Notes under the pieces: generated by a model | The model's database searches: none | What the model was told of the DNA's origin: nothing | The model's input: only the letters and a program-made list of their open reading frames with translations | Program-made: the position numbers and the translations under genes | Assembly: GCA_004554425.1 (NCBI GenBank) | Contig: SFMI01000029.1 | Location: 1 to 33,937 of the forward strand | Origin: Candidatus Saccharimonadota bacterium | GTDB lineage: Bacteria > Eremiobacterota > Xenobia > Xenobiales > Xenobiaceae | Direction: 5' to 3' | DNA: 33,937 nucleotides | Part shown: positions 24,187 to 32,121 of the stretch, one piece after another | How positions within the stretch are numbered: position 1 is the first letter of the stretch | Layout of the letters: each line of letters opens with the position of its first letter

Positions 24187-24741
24187 CTACTTTTTATCTG
24201 TATCGGTAATGGTTAACTCCGACAGATAAGGCAAGTTGCGATAAAGTTGCTTGTAATCTAAACCATAGCCTACCACAAATTGGTTGTCCAAAGAGAAACC
24301 TACATAATCGGCTTTTACTTCGGTCTTGTGTCTGTGGGGACGATCGAACATAGTGACAATCTTTATGCTTTCCGGATCGCGCAAAGACAGAGTTTTTACC
24401 AAATAGCTGAGGGTTTCTCCCTCGTTGATAATATCCTCGACGATAAGGATTTTGCGACCTTCCACTAAGCTGTCTAAATCTTTCAAAAGGCGAACATGGT
24501 TCGTTTCTTTGTCGCGAGTTACGCTTAAAAAATCAAAAGTTACGTCTAAAGTTAAATAACGTGAAAGATCTGCCAAAAAAGGAACAGCTCCGCGCAATAC
24601 GGCTAATAAGTGCACAGATTGACCTTCATAGTCGCGGCTAATTTGAGCGGCTAGTTCTTTGACTCTGTCTTGAATTTGAGTTTCGGAAAAAATAACTTGG
24701 CCAAGTTGAACTTGGTTGAGTGTTTCAGGAGAATGCGACAT
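24187..24741 (-). CDS. HPRT-like phosphoribosyltransferase with altered active site
   Basis: A 184-residue paralogue of hypoxanthine phosphoribosyltransferase, in the position of hpt in the tilS-hpt-ftsH cluster. The PPi loop (VLRGAVPF, 48-55), the ED pair (102-103) and the QFVVGYGLDY region are kept. The PRPP loop that should read EDIxDTGxT is EDIINEGET: the general-base Asp is Asn 106 and the phosphate-binding Thr is Glu 107. The flexible loop with SSYG..SSG is replaced by VTRDKETNHVR. It is therefore probably a poor or inactive enzyme for purine salvage, and the intact copy at 20243 would do that job. ATG 24741 follows the tilS stop by 15 bases. In B. subtilis TilS and HprT jointly activate ftsH; a regulatory role is inferred from that, the altered residues and the position. 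Confidence 0.85.
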   Translation of the reverse strand: MSHSPETLNQVQLGQVIFSETQIQDRVKELAAQISRDYEGQSVHLLAVLRGAVPFLADLSRYLTLDVTFDFLSVTRDKETNHVRLLKDLDSLVEGRKILIVEDIINEGETLSYLVKTLSLRDPESIKIVTMFDRPHRHKTEVKADYVGFSLDNQFVVGYGLDYKQLYRNLPYLSELTITDTDKK

Positions 24742-24756
24742 CGCTGATACCCTTTC

Positions 24757-26331
24757 TTATATAGGTGATGCTTGTATACTGATAACTTTGGTTTGGCCTG
24801 GCTTAGCCAAAAAGGTTTGGTCGGCTTTTAGGCCCACTACCCATATTAGGTGCGGTCCGCAACAAAGTAGCGGCAGCAAATCCCGCTCATTTTGAGGTAC
24901 CTGGCAGCCCAGTAAATATTTCTTCAATTTTTGAGTTCCTTGGCCTCCAGCCGGGAAAAAACGATCGCCCGGCAGACGGGAACGGACTGACAGAGAGCGG
25001 TTTTTACCAAGTTCAGCCAAAAAATGCTCAGGATCGATCCAAATTTTCAAAGGCTCTGGACGCTGACTAATTGGTTCAGCCTTAAAGGTTAGTTTCATAT
25101 GGCGTAATGGAAATAGTAACTCCAAAGTAGAAGATGACTCCACTTTAGCTGTTTCACTTTTGAGAGCTGAAGCCGAAAATTTGTGCAAAATATCTATCTG
25201 GGTGACGGAAAGCTCCACCGTTTGAATGGGCAATTCCTCTTTTAGTATCCCTTGAAAACTGTGGCTCGGTTCTAGCCAAAGGATATCTTGCTGCCAACGT
25301 ACTTGCAAATTGTTTACCAAAGGTAGAAGTTTACTATTGGCCGCAGTTGTAAAAGCTTCCAAAGCGGCATAGTGACAGCTTTCTAAGGGCCAAACTTTAT
25401 CGGCTTTGTTTGGTAAAGTGCTTAGCACTTTGTCTTGAGCTAGGCGCCAAAGGCGTTTGCGCAAAGCTACGGGCAAAGCTACTAGCCAATCGCGTTTGAA
25501 GCCTATACCTTGGGTATTTTGAGGCGTTTGCATAAAGGCTCTGTACTGGGCAAGAGGAGGCGGGGGAGAAGCATAGGCATAAATAGCCCCTTCAGCCCAA
25601 AGTTTTTCAACTTGCTGACGAAAATAATCTTCATCTTCTTGAGCACTTTGAGCTAAGCGCCCTAAAGAAGAAACAATGCGGCCATTCCACTTTTTTAGTA
25701 AAGGCAGTAACTCTAAGCGCACTTTGGTACGCGGAGCGTCAGCAATGTGGTTTGTAAAATCCTCACGCCAAGTTTGGCCCTTTTGACGCAAATATTGGCA
25801 CAACTCCGCTTTAGTAAAAATAAGTAAAGGGCGCAGTAAGACAGCACCTTGGCGAAAGCTTTTAGCTCTAATGGCTCCCAGACCAGCTACTCCAGTGCCG
25901 TTTATTAAGCGCATAAGCACCGTTTCGGCTAAATCGTCGGCTGTGTGGGCGGTTAGTAAAAAAGGCAAATTGTATTTTTTTTGTATTTGCGCAAAAAAAG
26001 CATAGCGCTCGCTGCGGCCCGCTTCTTCTAAAGAAAGTCCTTTAGCAGCCGCAACTTTGTCTACAGCTACTACTTTAGATAAGCAAGTTATACCCAGGTT
26101 GTGACACAAAATTTCTGTCTGTCTTCTGTCTTCTCCAGATTCAGAGCGCAGCTGATGATCTAAATGAGCGGCGTAAATAGTTAAATCCAAACTTGTTTGC
26201 AATTCGTGCAAAAGGCAAAGCAAAGCGGTAGAATCGCTCCCACCGGAAACGGCGGCTAAACAGCGGCTGCCCTTGGGGAGCAATTGAGATAATTGCAAAA
26301 AATTTTCTAAACGGGTAGCGAGAGAAGACAT
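24757..26331 (-). CDS. tilS: tRNA(Ile)-lysidine synthase TilS
   Basis: Converts the wobble cytidine of tRNA-Ile2(CAU) to lysidine so that it reads AUA instead of AUG; essential. From ATG 26331 the protein has 524 residues. The N-terminal PP-loop is SGGSDSTALL (29-38). The rest of the synthase domain (LDHQLR, LTAHTADDLAETVLMRL, DFTNHIADAPRTKVRLELLP) and a C-terminal TilS_C-type region (RSRLPGDRFFPAGGQGTQKLK) are present. The open frame continues upstream through the tRNA gene, but those residues are only the translated tRNA. No ribosome site precedes the ATG, which sits nine bases after the T tract of the tRNA terminator. The HPRT-like gene follows after 15 bases, so the two form an operon. 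Confidence 0.95.
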   Translation of the reverse strand: MSSLATRLENFLQLSQLLPKGSRCLAAVSGGSDSTALLCLLHELQTSLDLTIYAAHLDHQLRSESGEDRRQTEILCHNLGITCLSKVVAVDKVAAAKGLSLEEAGRSERYAFFAQIQKKYNLPFLLTAHTADDLAETVLMRLINGTGVAGLGAIRAKSFRQGAVLLRPLLIFTKAELCQYLRQKGQTWREDFTNHIADAPRTKVRLELLPLLKKWNGRIVSSLGRLAQSAQEDEDYFRQQVEKLWAEGAIYAYASPPPPLAQYRAFMQTPQNTQGIGFKRDWLVALPVALRKRLWRLAQDKVLSTLPNKADKVWPLESCHYAALEAFTTAANSKLLPLVNNLQVRWQQDILWLEPSHSFQGILKEELPIQTVELSVTQIDILHKFSASALKSETAKVESSSTLELLFPLRHMKLTFKAEPISQRPEPLKIWIDPEHFLAELGKNRSLSVRSRLPGDRFFPAGGQGTQKLKKYLLGCQVPQNERDLLPLLCCGPHLIWVVGLKADQTFLAKPGQTKVISIQASPI

Positions 26332-26342
26332 GTCGGGAATAC

Positions 26343-26367
26343 AAAAAAAGCCCAGATAATTCTGGGC
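26343..26367 (-). terminator. Terminator between the tRNA and tilS
   Basis: The perfect 7-base-pair stem GCCCAGA/TCTGGGC (26361-26367 with 26350-26356) with a 4-base loop is followed by seven T on the minus strand. It lies five bases after the tRNA CCA end and just before the tilS start, so tilS is probably transcribed by read-through. Confidence 0.85.
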
Positions 26368-26372
26368 CTTAT

Positions 26373-26447
<75 letters not shown>

Positions 26448-26457
26448 GGACGCGAGT

Positions 26458-26486
26458 ATAATAACGATTGGAGACAACATTGTCAA
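26458..26486 (-). promoter_or_regulatory. Strong promoter of the tRNA(CAU) gene
   Basis: On the minus strand, a perfect TTGACA (26486-26481), exactly 17 bases, then TATTAT (26463-26458), ending 10 bases before the tRNA. The -35 box lies inside the near-palindrome GACAACATTGTC (26473-26484), which may bind a regulator. Confidence 0.8.
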
Positions 26487-26620
26487 GAGTATAGCACAAA
26501 AAAAGATAGAAAAAAGTGAAATAATCTAAGATGTGCCTCAACAAGAGAAACAAGGAAAAGCAGATCTTAATTGAAATAGGCTGGATTAGGTTCGTTGAAA
26601 TAATTTTTGCAGGAGTCTCT

Positions 26621-27931
26621 ATGAGCGGTTCTAATCGGGGTGCGTCTGTAATTTATTACGGAAAAGGCACCACTTACAATTTGGCATTTTTAGGTGCATT
26701 GGAGCGGGCTGGCTACAATTCCGGCGGAAGGGCTACCCTTTCTGCTGAAGGGTTGGGACAAAGCTTACATCCTGACGTAATAATTGTCGATTGTGCGGTG
26801 GCCGATTGGAGTAAAACGGTAGAATTTATAGCTCAGTTGCACCAAAATTCCAATTTGCCAGAATGTGCTCTTATAGCCATTGTCTCTTCTAAAGATGGTG
26901 AAGATGGAGAAGATCCCTGTGTCAAGCTGTTCGCTGCCGGAGCGTCTGATGTAATAGATGTAAATACAGATCCTGAAGTTTTAGTGGCCAGGATAGGAGT
27001 CGCTTTGCGTTCTTTTATGAAAGATATTCCTATACCTAAGGTTCGCTCTGCACGTTCCAAAGTAGAAGTGGTGGGAGTAGGTGACACTTTAGGACGCTAT
27101 AAGTTGGAAGCAATTTTAGGCATAGGCGGCATGGGTGTAGTCTACAAAGCTATCGATACAGAGTTAGATAGAGAAGTAGCCGTAAAAATCTTGCCTGACG
27201 ATGCCAATTTGGCCAAACATCATGTAGAACGGTTTTTGCGTGAAGCTGAAATTATGGCTCGTTTGAATATCCCTGAAACTGTACATATTTTTGATATTGG
27301 CAGTCAACCAGTCAACTATATAGTAATGGATCTAATTAAGGGACATGATTTGGAGCAACTGTTGCAAGAAAAATTGCTCAGTCCAGCCGAGATGGTGCGC
27401 ATTGGCATAACGGTAGCCAAGGCCTTGCACAAAATTCACCAAGCCGGCATTGTGCACCGTGACTTAAAGCCTAGCAATATTTTTCTCGATCAAAAGGGCA
27501 GAGTGCGCTTACTCGATTTCGGTATTTCTAAATTGGTTGATGCTCCGGTTATGCTTACTATGCCGGGAAGCACTTTAGGAACGCCTGTTTATATGGCTCC
27601 TGAGCAATTCGATCTTTCCATTGGGGAAGTTAGTGCCCGCACCGATATATATGCTTTGGGATTGATTATTTACGAAGCCTTAGTCGGGCGTGTTCCTTTT
27701 AGAGAAGATGGCATTATGAATGTCATTAAAGAGATTGTTATGGGCAGTCCTATGTCTTTGCGCAAAGTGCGTCCTCAAGTAGATCCCCAACTCGATAAAA
27801 TTGTTTTAAAAGCTACCTCCCGCAAGCCAGAGCAGCGCTTTCAAAATGCTTTGGAAATGGCTGAAGCTTTGGAACACTTAGACTTAAGTTTGCCTGATTA
27901 TAGCGTCACCAAAGAAGGCCACGCTGAATAG
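26621..27931 (+). CDS. Ser/Thr protein kinase with N-terminal receiver-like domain
   Basis: A 436-residue cytoplasmic fusion. Residues about 5-130 have the alternating strand-helix pattern of a response-regulator receiver: the strand DVIIVD ends in Asp 57 at the expected phosphorylation site, followed by ALIAIVSS and AAGASDVI, but the usual conserved Lys-Pro near the end is replaced (DVNTDP). Residues 157 to about 425 are a Hanks-type kinase with the glycine loop GIGGMG (167-172), Lys 189, HRDLKPSN (Asp 281), DFG (299-301), GTPVYMAPEQ and ARTDIYALG. No membrane helix or PASTA repeats follow. ATG 26621 has AGGAG five bases upstream; the open frame extends 90 bases further up without a ribosome site. 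It stands just beyond the divergent tRNA-tilS unit. Receiver-kinase fusions would let a two-component signal feed Ser/Thr phosphorylation. Confidence 0.88.
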   Translation: MSGSNRGASVIYYGKGTTYNLAFLGALERAGYNSGGRATLSAEGLGQSLHPDVIIVDCAVADWSKTVEFIAQLHQNSNLPECALIAIVSSKDGEDGEDPCVKLFAAGASDVIDVNTDPEVLVARIGVALRSFMKDIPIPKVRSARSKVEVVGVGDTLGRYKLEAILGIGGMGVVYKAIDTELDREVAVKILPDDANLAKHHVERFLREAEIMARLNIPETVHIFDIGSQPVNYIVMDLIKGHDLEQLLQEKLLSPAEMVRIGITVAKALHKIHQAGIVHRDLKPSNIFLDQKGRVRLLDFGISKLVDAPVMLTMPGSTLGTPVYMAPEQFDLSIGEVSARTDIYALGLIIYEALVGRVPFREDGIMNVIKEIVMGSPMSLRKVRPQVDPQLDKIVLKATSRKPEQRFQNALEMAEALEHLDLSLPDYSVTKEGHAE

Positions 27932-27937
27932 GCGGAA

Positions 27938-27976
27938 GGTTCCATCAATTTTTTTACTATCGAACCGATTTTTTTT
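27938..27976 (+). terminator. Possible weak terminator after the kinase gene
   Basis: A 5-base-pair stem (GGTTC 27938-27942, GAACC 27962-27966) with a 19-base loop is followed by GA and a run of eight or more T. The stem is weak, so this is tentative. Confidence 0.3.
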
Positions 27977-27992
27977 AGGATAGACAGACAAT

Positions 27993-29480
27993 ATGGAAGA
28001 TGAAGTTACTTTAGAAGAGGAAAAAGCCGAGATTGAGGCTGTTTCTGTAGAAGAAGCTGCCCAAGACCATGCTAAGGCAAGTCAAACGAAAACTTCCGAT
28101 AGCGAGAGTATAAGCTTGTGGGAATCGATAAAATTGCTTTTTATGGCTTCCCGTGCTTTTTGGATTGTCAACTTAGTAAGTTTTGGAGACGGTATCGCTT
28201 ATTTTGGCGTTTTGACTTTGCTTACTAGATATTTGGGAACCGATCTAGCTATGGGAACGGCCCGAGCCGGTTTGGCAGTATCGCTCTTTACTGGTTTGGT
28301 TACTTTAGCCGTGGCCGGAGGAGGCTGGGTCGCCGATAAATTGGGAGTGCGTCGAGCTTTATTGGCTTCTTTAGGCGTAATTTTTATCGGTCGCGCTTTG
28401 TTAGCCTTTTGTCCTCACTTGGGAATTGGGGGTATGGCTTCTTTCTCTGCTGTAGCTGCCTTAGTTATTATGGCCTTAGGTTATGGCGTTTTAGAGCCGT
28501 CTATGTACAGCGGTGTCAAAGAATATACCGATCCGCGTACGGCAGCCATAAGCTTCAGTTTGCTTTATGCCATTATGAATTTGGGCATTGTGGCTTCCAA
28601 TTTTATCAGCCCTTATTTAAGAACCGATTCTTCTTTTATCCAGTTGGGCGCTTTCAGTGTCAATGGCTTAGGTCTGGGCATTGAGGGTGTGTATTGGGCT
28701 TGCGCTATTATTACTTTAATTATGTTTTTGGGCGTATTGTGCTTCCTAACTAGAAAAGTTGACGAGCATGATCGCTATGTAGCTCCTCAAGCCGAAAATG
28801 AAGCCACTGCTGAAGAAGTTCAGGAAGCGGAAGACGAGTCTGCTTCTTGGTGGGATCGCTTAGTCAAGCACTTAGGCCCCTTAGCTGACAAGCGCTTCCT
28901 CTTCTTTATTTTTATGCTCTTACCGGTACGTACTCTGTTTGCCCACCAGTGGCTGACAATTCCCGATTATGTTTTCCGTTGCTACCCTCCAGAAGTGGCC
29001 AATAAGTTTGAATGGCTGACCGGTTTAAATCCTTTGGTCATTTGCGTATTTGTGCCTTTGTTTGCCGCTTTAACTCATAAAGTAAAAGTTATCGATATGA
29101 TGCTTATCGGTACTTTTGTCAGTGCTGCCACCACCTTCTTACTGGTGCCCGGCCCCGATTTAACTCGTTTGGTGCTTTATGTAATCATCTTCTCTTTAGG
29201 TGAAGCTCTCTGGTCTTCGCGCTTTTTGGAATATGTGGCTGCTTTGGCTCCTTCCGGCAAAGTCGGTGCTTATATGGGACTGGCTGGCATACCTTGGTTC
29301 TTGGCTAAATTTACTACCGGTCTCTATTCCGGCACCGTGTTGGATATTTTCGTACCGGCTCATGGTGTGCAATATTCTGGTCAAATGTGGTTTATCTATG
29401 CTTTAATTGCCATGATCTCTCCTTTGGCTTTGCTTTTGGGGCGTAGCTGGTTATTGCGTGGAGAAAAGGAGGTTCATTAA
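27993..29480 (+). CDS. Major facilitator superfamily transporter (substrate unknown)
   Basis: A 495-residue polytopic membrane protein with about 11-12 hydrophobic helices. The first 45 residues are an acidic cytoplasmic tail. The MFS signature between helices 2 and 3 is recognisable (GGGWVADKLGVRRAL), and the following helices resemble the proton-dependent oligopeptide (POT) branch (YGVLEPSMYSGVKEYTD). An acidic loop of about 35 residues (EAENEATAEEVQEAEDE-like) links the two halves. The substrate cannot be told; the ExxERFxYY motif of peptide transporters is not seen. ATG 27993 has AGGA at about 13 bases, somewhat distant. The next gene starts one base after the stop, so this begins a tight operon reaching to plsC. 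Confidence 0.85.
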   Translation: MEDEVTLEEEKAEIEAVSVEEAAQDHAKASQTKTSDSESISLWESIKLLFMASRAFWIVNLVSFGDGIAYFGVLTLLTRYLGTDLAMGTARAGLAVSLFTGLVTLAVAGGGWVADKLGVRRALLASLGVIFIGRALLAFCPHLGIGGMASFSAVAALVIMALGYGVLEPSMYSGVKEYTDPRTAAISFSLLYAIMNLGIVASNFISPYLRTDSSFIQLGAFSVNGLGLGIEGVYWACAIITLIMFLGVLCFLTRKVDEHDRYVAPQAENEATAEEVQEAEDESASWWDRLVKHLGPLADKRFLFFIFMLLPVRTLFAHQWLTIPDYVFRCYPPEVANKFEWLTGLNPLVICVFVPLFAALTHKVKVIDMMLIGTFVSAATTFLLVPGPDLTRLVLYVIIFSLGEALWSSRFLEYVAALAPSGKVGAYMGLAGIPWFLAKFTTGLYSGTVLDIFVPAHGVQYSGQMWFIYALIAMISPLALLLGRSWLLRGEKEVH

Positions 29481-29481
29481 C

Positions 29482-30129
29482 ATGGAAGCCGGTTTGCTTA
29501 ATTGTTTAAATCGCAACTATTGCTGTGGCTTATTGCTAGGCACTTTGTGTTTGAATTTGGCTTTTTGTAACGTTCCGGCTTTCTCCGGCCCTATCGATAA
29601 TCCAATCGTAAAAACTGGCGTCTGGACCGATATTGTTGACGGTCACGATCCCCAAACTATCACTGCGCCGCAATGGAAATCTAACGTGCCTTTTAGGGTG
29701 AACAATCTTTATATAGGCATGAGCTCCGAAGAGCTGGCTAAAGTAATGGGCACTCCCGATCGCCAGGCCGAAGGTGAAGCTAATGTCTATGGTAATAATG
29801 CCGTAATTCGTTTGAATGAAGGGCGAGTAGTTAATATTTCGGTAGCTCGTCCTTTAGGTGGTCGCGGTACGGTTTGGACTTTGGGACAAGGTAGAGCCGA
29901 ATTTTTGAATTTGGGCTCTTCCGAGACGGCTTGTTTTGAAAAGTTAGGGCGTCCTTTTGCCTTTTATGTGCACAAAAAAAAGGGCATTCGCATTGCTTTG
30001 TATTCTCAGGCGCGTTGCGACTTAGGCATATTCTTTGAAGATGGCCAAGCCGAGGGTTTCTTAATGACTGAGCCAGGTCTTTTAGCAGAAGGACTGCGCT
30101 GGAGCGGTTACGTTCTAGAAACGGAATAG
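29482..30129 (+). CDS. Exported protein with BamE/SmpA-like repeats
   Basis: About 215 residues from ATG 29482, which has an excellent AAGGAGG site nine bases upstream. The N-terminus is a signal peptide (hydrophobic stretch about 18-33, likely cleavage near PAFSG). The mature part starts a GMSSEELAKVMGTPDRQ segment, the helix-loop pattern of BamE/SmpA and beta-lactamase-inhibitor-like folds, and a second, weaker copy may be LGSSETACFEKLGRP. The function is unknown. It lies between an MFS transporter (one base upstream) and a metallophosphatase (three bases downstream), so it is certainly cotranscribed with them. Confidence 0.8.
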   Translation: MEAGLLNCLNRNYCCGLLLGTLCLNLAFCNVPAFSGPIDNPIVKTGVWTDIVDGHDPQTITAPQWKSNVPFRVNNLYIGMSSEELAKVMGTPDRQAEGEANVYGNNAVIRLNEGRVVNISVARPLGGRGTVWTLGQGRAEFLNLGSSETACFEKLGRPFAFYVHKKKGIRIALYSQARCDLGIFFEDGQAEGFLMTEPGLLAEGLRWSGYVLETE

Positions 30130-30132
30130 TCT

Positions 30133-31413
30133 ATGTCAGCTGACCGACGCTACCAACTGAAAATCGCTTGGGTGGCAGCTCTGGCTTGTGGATTAGTTGC
30201 ATTCGCTTCGGTTTTTTATGTGGGCTACACCAATGCCTCTGCTGCTGGAGGCATTATGCCTGAGCGCTGTATCTATAGGATTTTCTGTTATACAGTTTCC
30301 TTGCCGGCTGTAGCCTTTTTGCGCGTAGTGCCGCTAGATAGTTTAATTAGCTTTTTACTAGCTCAAGTACTAGATCTATCCATCTATATAGGCAAAGTTA
30401 GTAGGTCAGCTTTTGTCTTTATTGCCGTTCGCTCTTTGGTAGCAGGCCTTTTTTATACTTTACTATTTGGGCTTGGCCTAAGAACTGTTGTGCATTTTCT
30501 GGAGTTGAAACGCCGAGAAAAAATAGTTTGGAGCAAGCGCTGCACTTACGCGTTGGTTGTCGTACTTGGTTTGGTTGTAGCCTTGGGCCTTTATCTTCGC
30601 AAAGATGTGGGGGCCTACCGAGTTTGTGCCTACAAATTACCCTTAAAAGGGCTGCCCTCGTCTTTAAACGGATTGCGTTTGGTATTTTTCTCCGATTTAC
30701 ATGCCGGAACTTATAGCAAGCAAAGCGATATATTGAGGGCTGCCGACTTAATCAACTCTTTGCAACCTGATATTTTAGTTGGCGGCGGCGATTACGTTTT
30801 CGGTAGTGAAGATCGTTTCGCCAGGGCGGCAGCCTGGATGCGTTTATTAAAGCCGCGTTTGGCTTTTATTGGCGTTTTGGGCAATCACGATTATTGGCAC
30901 GGTAGTCAACAAGCGGAAGAAGCTTGTGCTTCCGGAGGCTTGCTTTTGCTGAATAATGAGCACATCTTTATCGATGAAAATAAAAAACTTTGCTCTGAAG
31001 CTCCACAACGCGGTTTGTGCTTAGCTGGAGTGGGTGATTTGTGGTCTGCTCCTGTCGATATAGAAAAAGCTTTAGCTGGAGTGGGGCGAGATATGCCTCG
31101 TTTACTTTTTAGTCACAATCCAGATATTGTTTTTGATCGATATAAAGGAGAAGAGAGGATAGATTACATAGTCTCTGGCCATACTCACGGTGGTCAGGTG
31201 CTTTTGCCTTGGGGAACTCCTTTGGGAGTTTCTACCGGATATCCGCAACAATTGACAGCAGGTTGGTATAAAAATGAAAATTGGCAAATTTACATCAATG
31301 TGGGATTAGGGGAAACTGTGGTGCCTTTTCGCTGCGGCGTAAGGCCAGAAATTACTTTATTTGTCTTGGACTCCGGCCGTTTCAATGGAGTTGAAGAAAT
31401 TGACAAAACGTAA
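30133..31413 (+). CDS. Membrane-anchored metallophosphatase (YkuE/LpxG-like)
   Basis: A 426-residue protein of the calcineurin-like family. The N-terminal 160 residues hold about four hydrophobic helices (approximately 12-32, 47-65, 93-117 and 138-155). The catalytic domain has SDLHAG (Asp 188, His 190), GGD (218-220), GNHDYW (250-255), SHNPD and GHTHGGQ (349-355), the complete di-metal set. This architecture occurs in YkuE/YaeI-type enzymes and in the chlamydial LpxG UDP-diacylglucosamine hydrolase; no other lipid A genes are in the window, so a lipid or nucleotide-sugar substrate is only a suggestion. ATG 30133 starts three bases after the previous stop. The acyltransferase gene follows after 14 bases, consistent with a membrane-lipid context. 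Confidence 0.88.
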   Translation: MSADRRYQLKIAWVAALACGLVAFASVFYVGYTNASAAGGIMPERCIYRIFCYTVSLPAVAFLRVVPLDSLISFLLAQVLDLSIYIGKVSRSAFVFIAVRSLVAGLFYTLLFGLGLRTVVHFLELKRREKIVWSKRCTYALVVVLGLVVALGLYLRKDVGAYRVCAYKLPLKGLPSSLNGLRLVFFSDLHAGTYSKQSDILRAADLINSLQPDILVGGGDYVFGSEDRFARAAAWMRLLKPRLAFIGVLGNHDYWHGSQQAEEACASGGLLLLNNEHIFIDENKKLCSEAPQRGLCLAGVGDLWSAPVDIEKALAGVGRDMPRLLFSHNPDIVFDRYKGEERIDYIVSGHTHGGQVLLPWGTPLGVSTGYPQQLTAGWYKNENWQIYINVGLGETVVPFRCGVRPEITLFVLDSGRFNGVEEIDKT

Positions 31414-31427
31414 AAGGTTTTGGATAG

Positions 31428-32057
31428 ATGGGTTTTTACGATCGTTTTGCTTTTAAGCCTATGCATTTAATAACTAAGAGCATTTTGAGTTTAATGGGGG
31501 GGTTAAAAATTTCTGGAGCTGAAAATATGCCTCTCAAGGGTGGGGCTCTTTTGGTTTGCAATCATATAAGTTTGTCTGATCCTCTGATGCTTTTGGGAGC
31601 TTTACCCCGTCCGCTCTGTTACATGGCTGCTAGTGAGCTATTTGAAATTCCCTATTTTAACAAACTTATCAGTGCTTTGAGAGCTTTCCCTGTGAAGCGC
31701 GGAGGTCACGATCTACACGCTTTAGTTTTTTGCCGACGTTTGCTGGAAGCTGGTGAAGCTGTAGTTATGTATCCAGAGGGGCGTTTGAGTGACGATCCCA
31801 ACACACTTGGGCCTCTGATGCCTGGAGCTGTATCTTTGGCTATGCGGGCTCAAGTACCTATTTATCCTATAATAGAGTTGGGTAGTGATAAATTTTTCCC
31901 CAGACGAGCTAAATGGATTCATAGAGCTTTCAAAGAGGTGCGCTTTGGCCCGCCGTTGCGCTTTCCGCCTTTAGATAAAAAAAGCAGCCTCTCTTTAAAA
32001 GAACAGACAGAAGCTGCCAATGATAAATTGCGTCAGTCGATGTTAAGCCTATATTAA
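31428..32057 (+). CDS. plsC: 1-acylglycerol-3-phosphate acyltransferase (PlsC family)
   Basis: Adds the second acyl chain to lysophosphatidic acid, a step of phospholipid synthesis. The 209 residues are normal for short PlsC. The catalytic NHxxxxD motif is NHISLSD (His 46, Asp 51). The glycerophosphate-binding motif is YPEGRLS (PEGR 116-119) instead of the common FPEGTRS. The FPVKRGG and MPGAVSLAMRAQVPIYPI blocks are present. It ends the MFS-BamE-like-phosphatase operon. A short gap of 64 bases follows before the convergent TolB-like gene; it contains only a small hairpin (TGGTAA/TTACCA, 32105-32127) overlapping that gene's stop. Confidence 0.9.
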   Translation: MGFYDRFAFKPMHLITKSILSLMGGLKISGAENMPLKGGALLVCNHISLSDPLMLLGALPRPLCYMAASELFEIPYFNKLISALRAFPVKRGGHDLHALVFCRRLLEAGEAVVMYPEGRLSDDPNTLGPLMPGAVSLAMRAQVPIYPIIELGSDKFFPRRAKWIHRAFKEVRFGPPLRFPPLDKKSSLSLKEQTEAANDKLRQSMLSLY

Positions 32058-32121
32058 CTTTGATATATCCTTCATGGATAAAGTTAGGGGCTTTGCGTTA
32101 CTCGTGGTAAATTGATACAAA

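Noticed and set aside
26531..26620. Longer start for the receiver-kinase protein
   Set aside because: There is no ribosome site before 26531, whereas AGGAG precedes ATG 26621; the extra residues fall within the promoter region.
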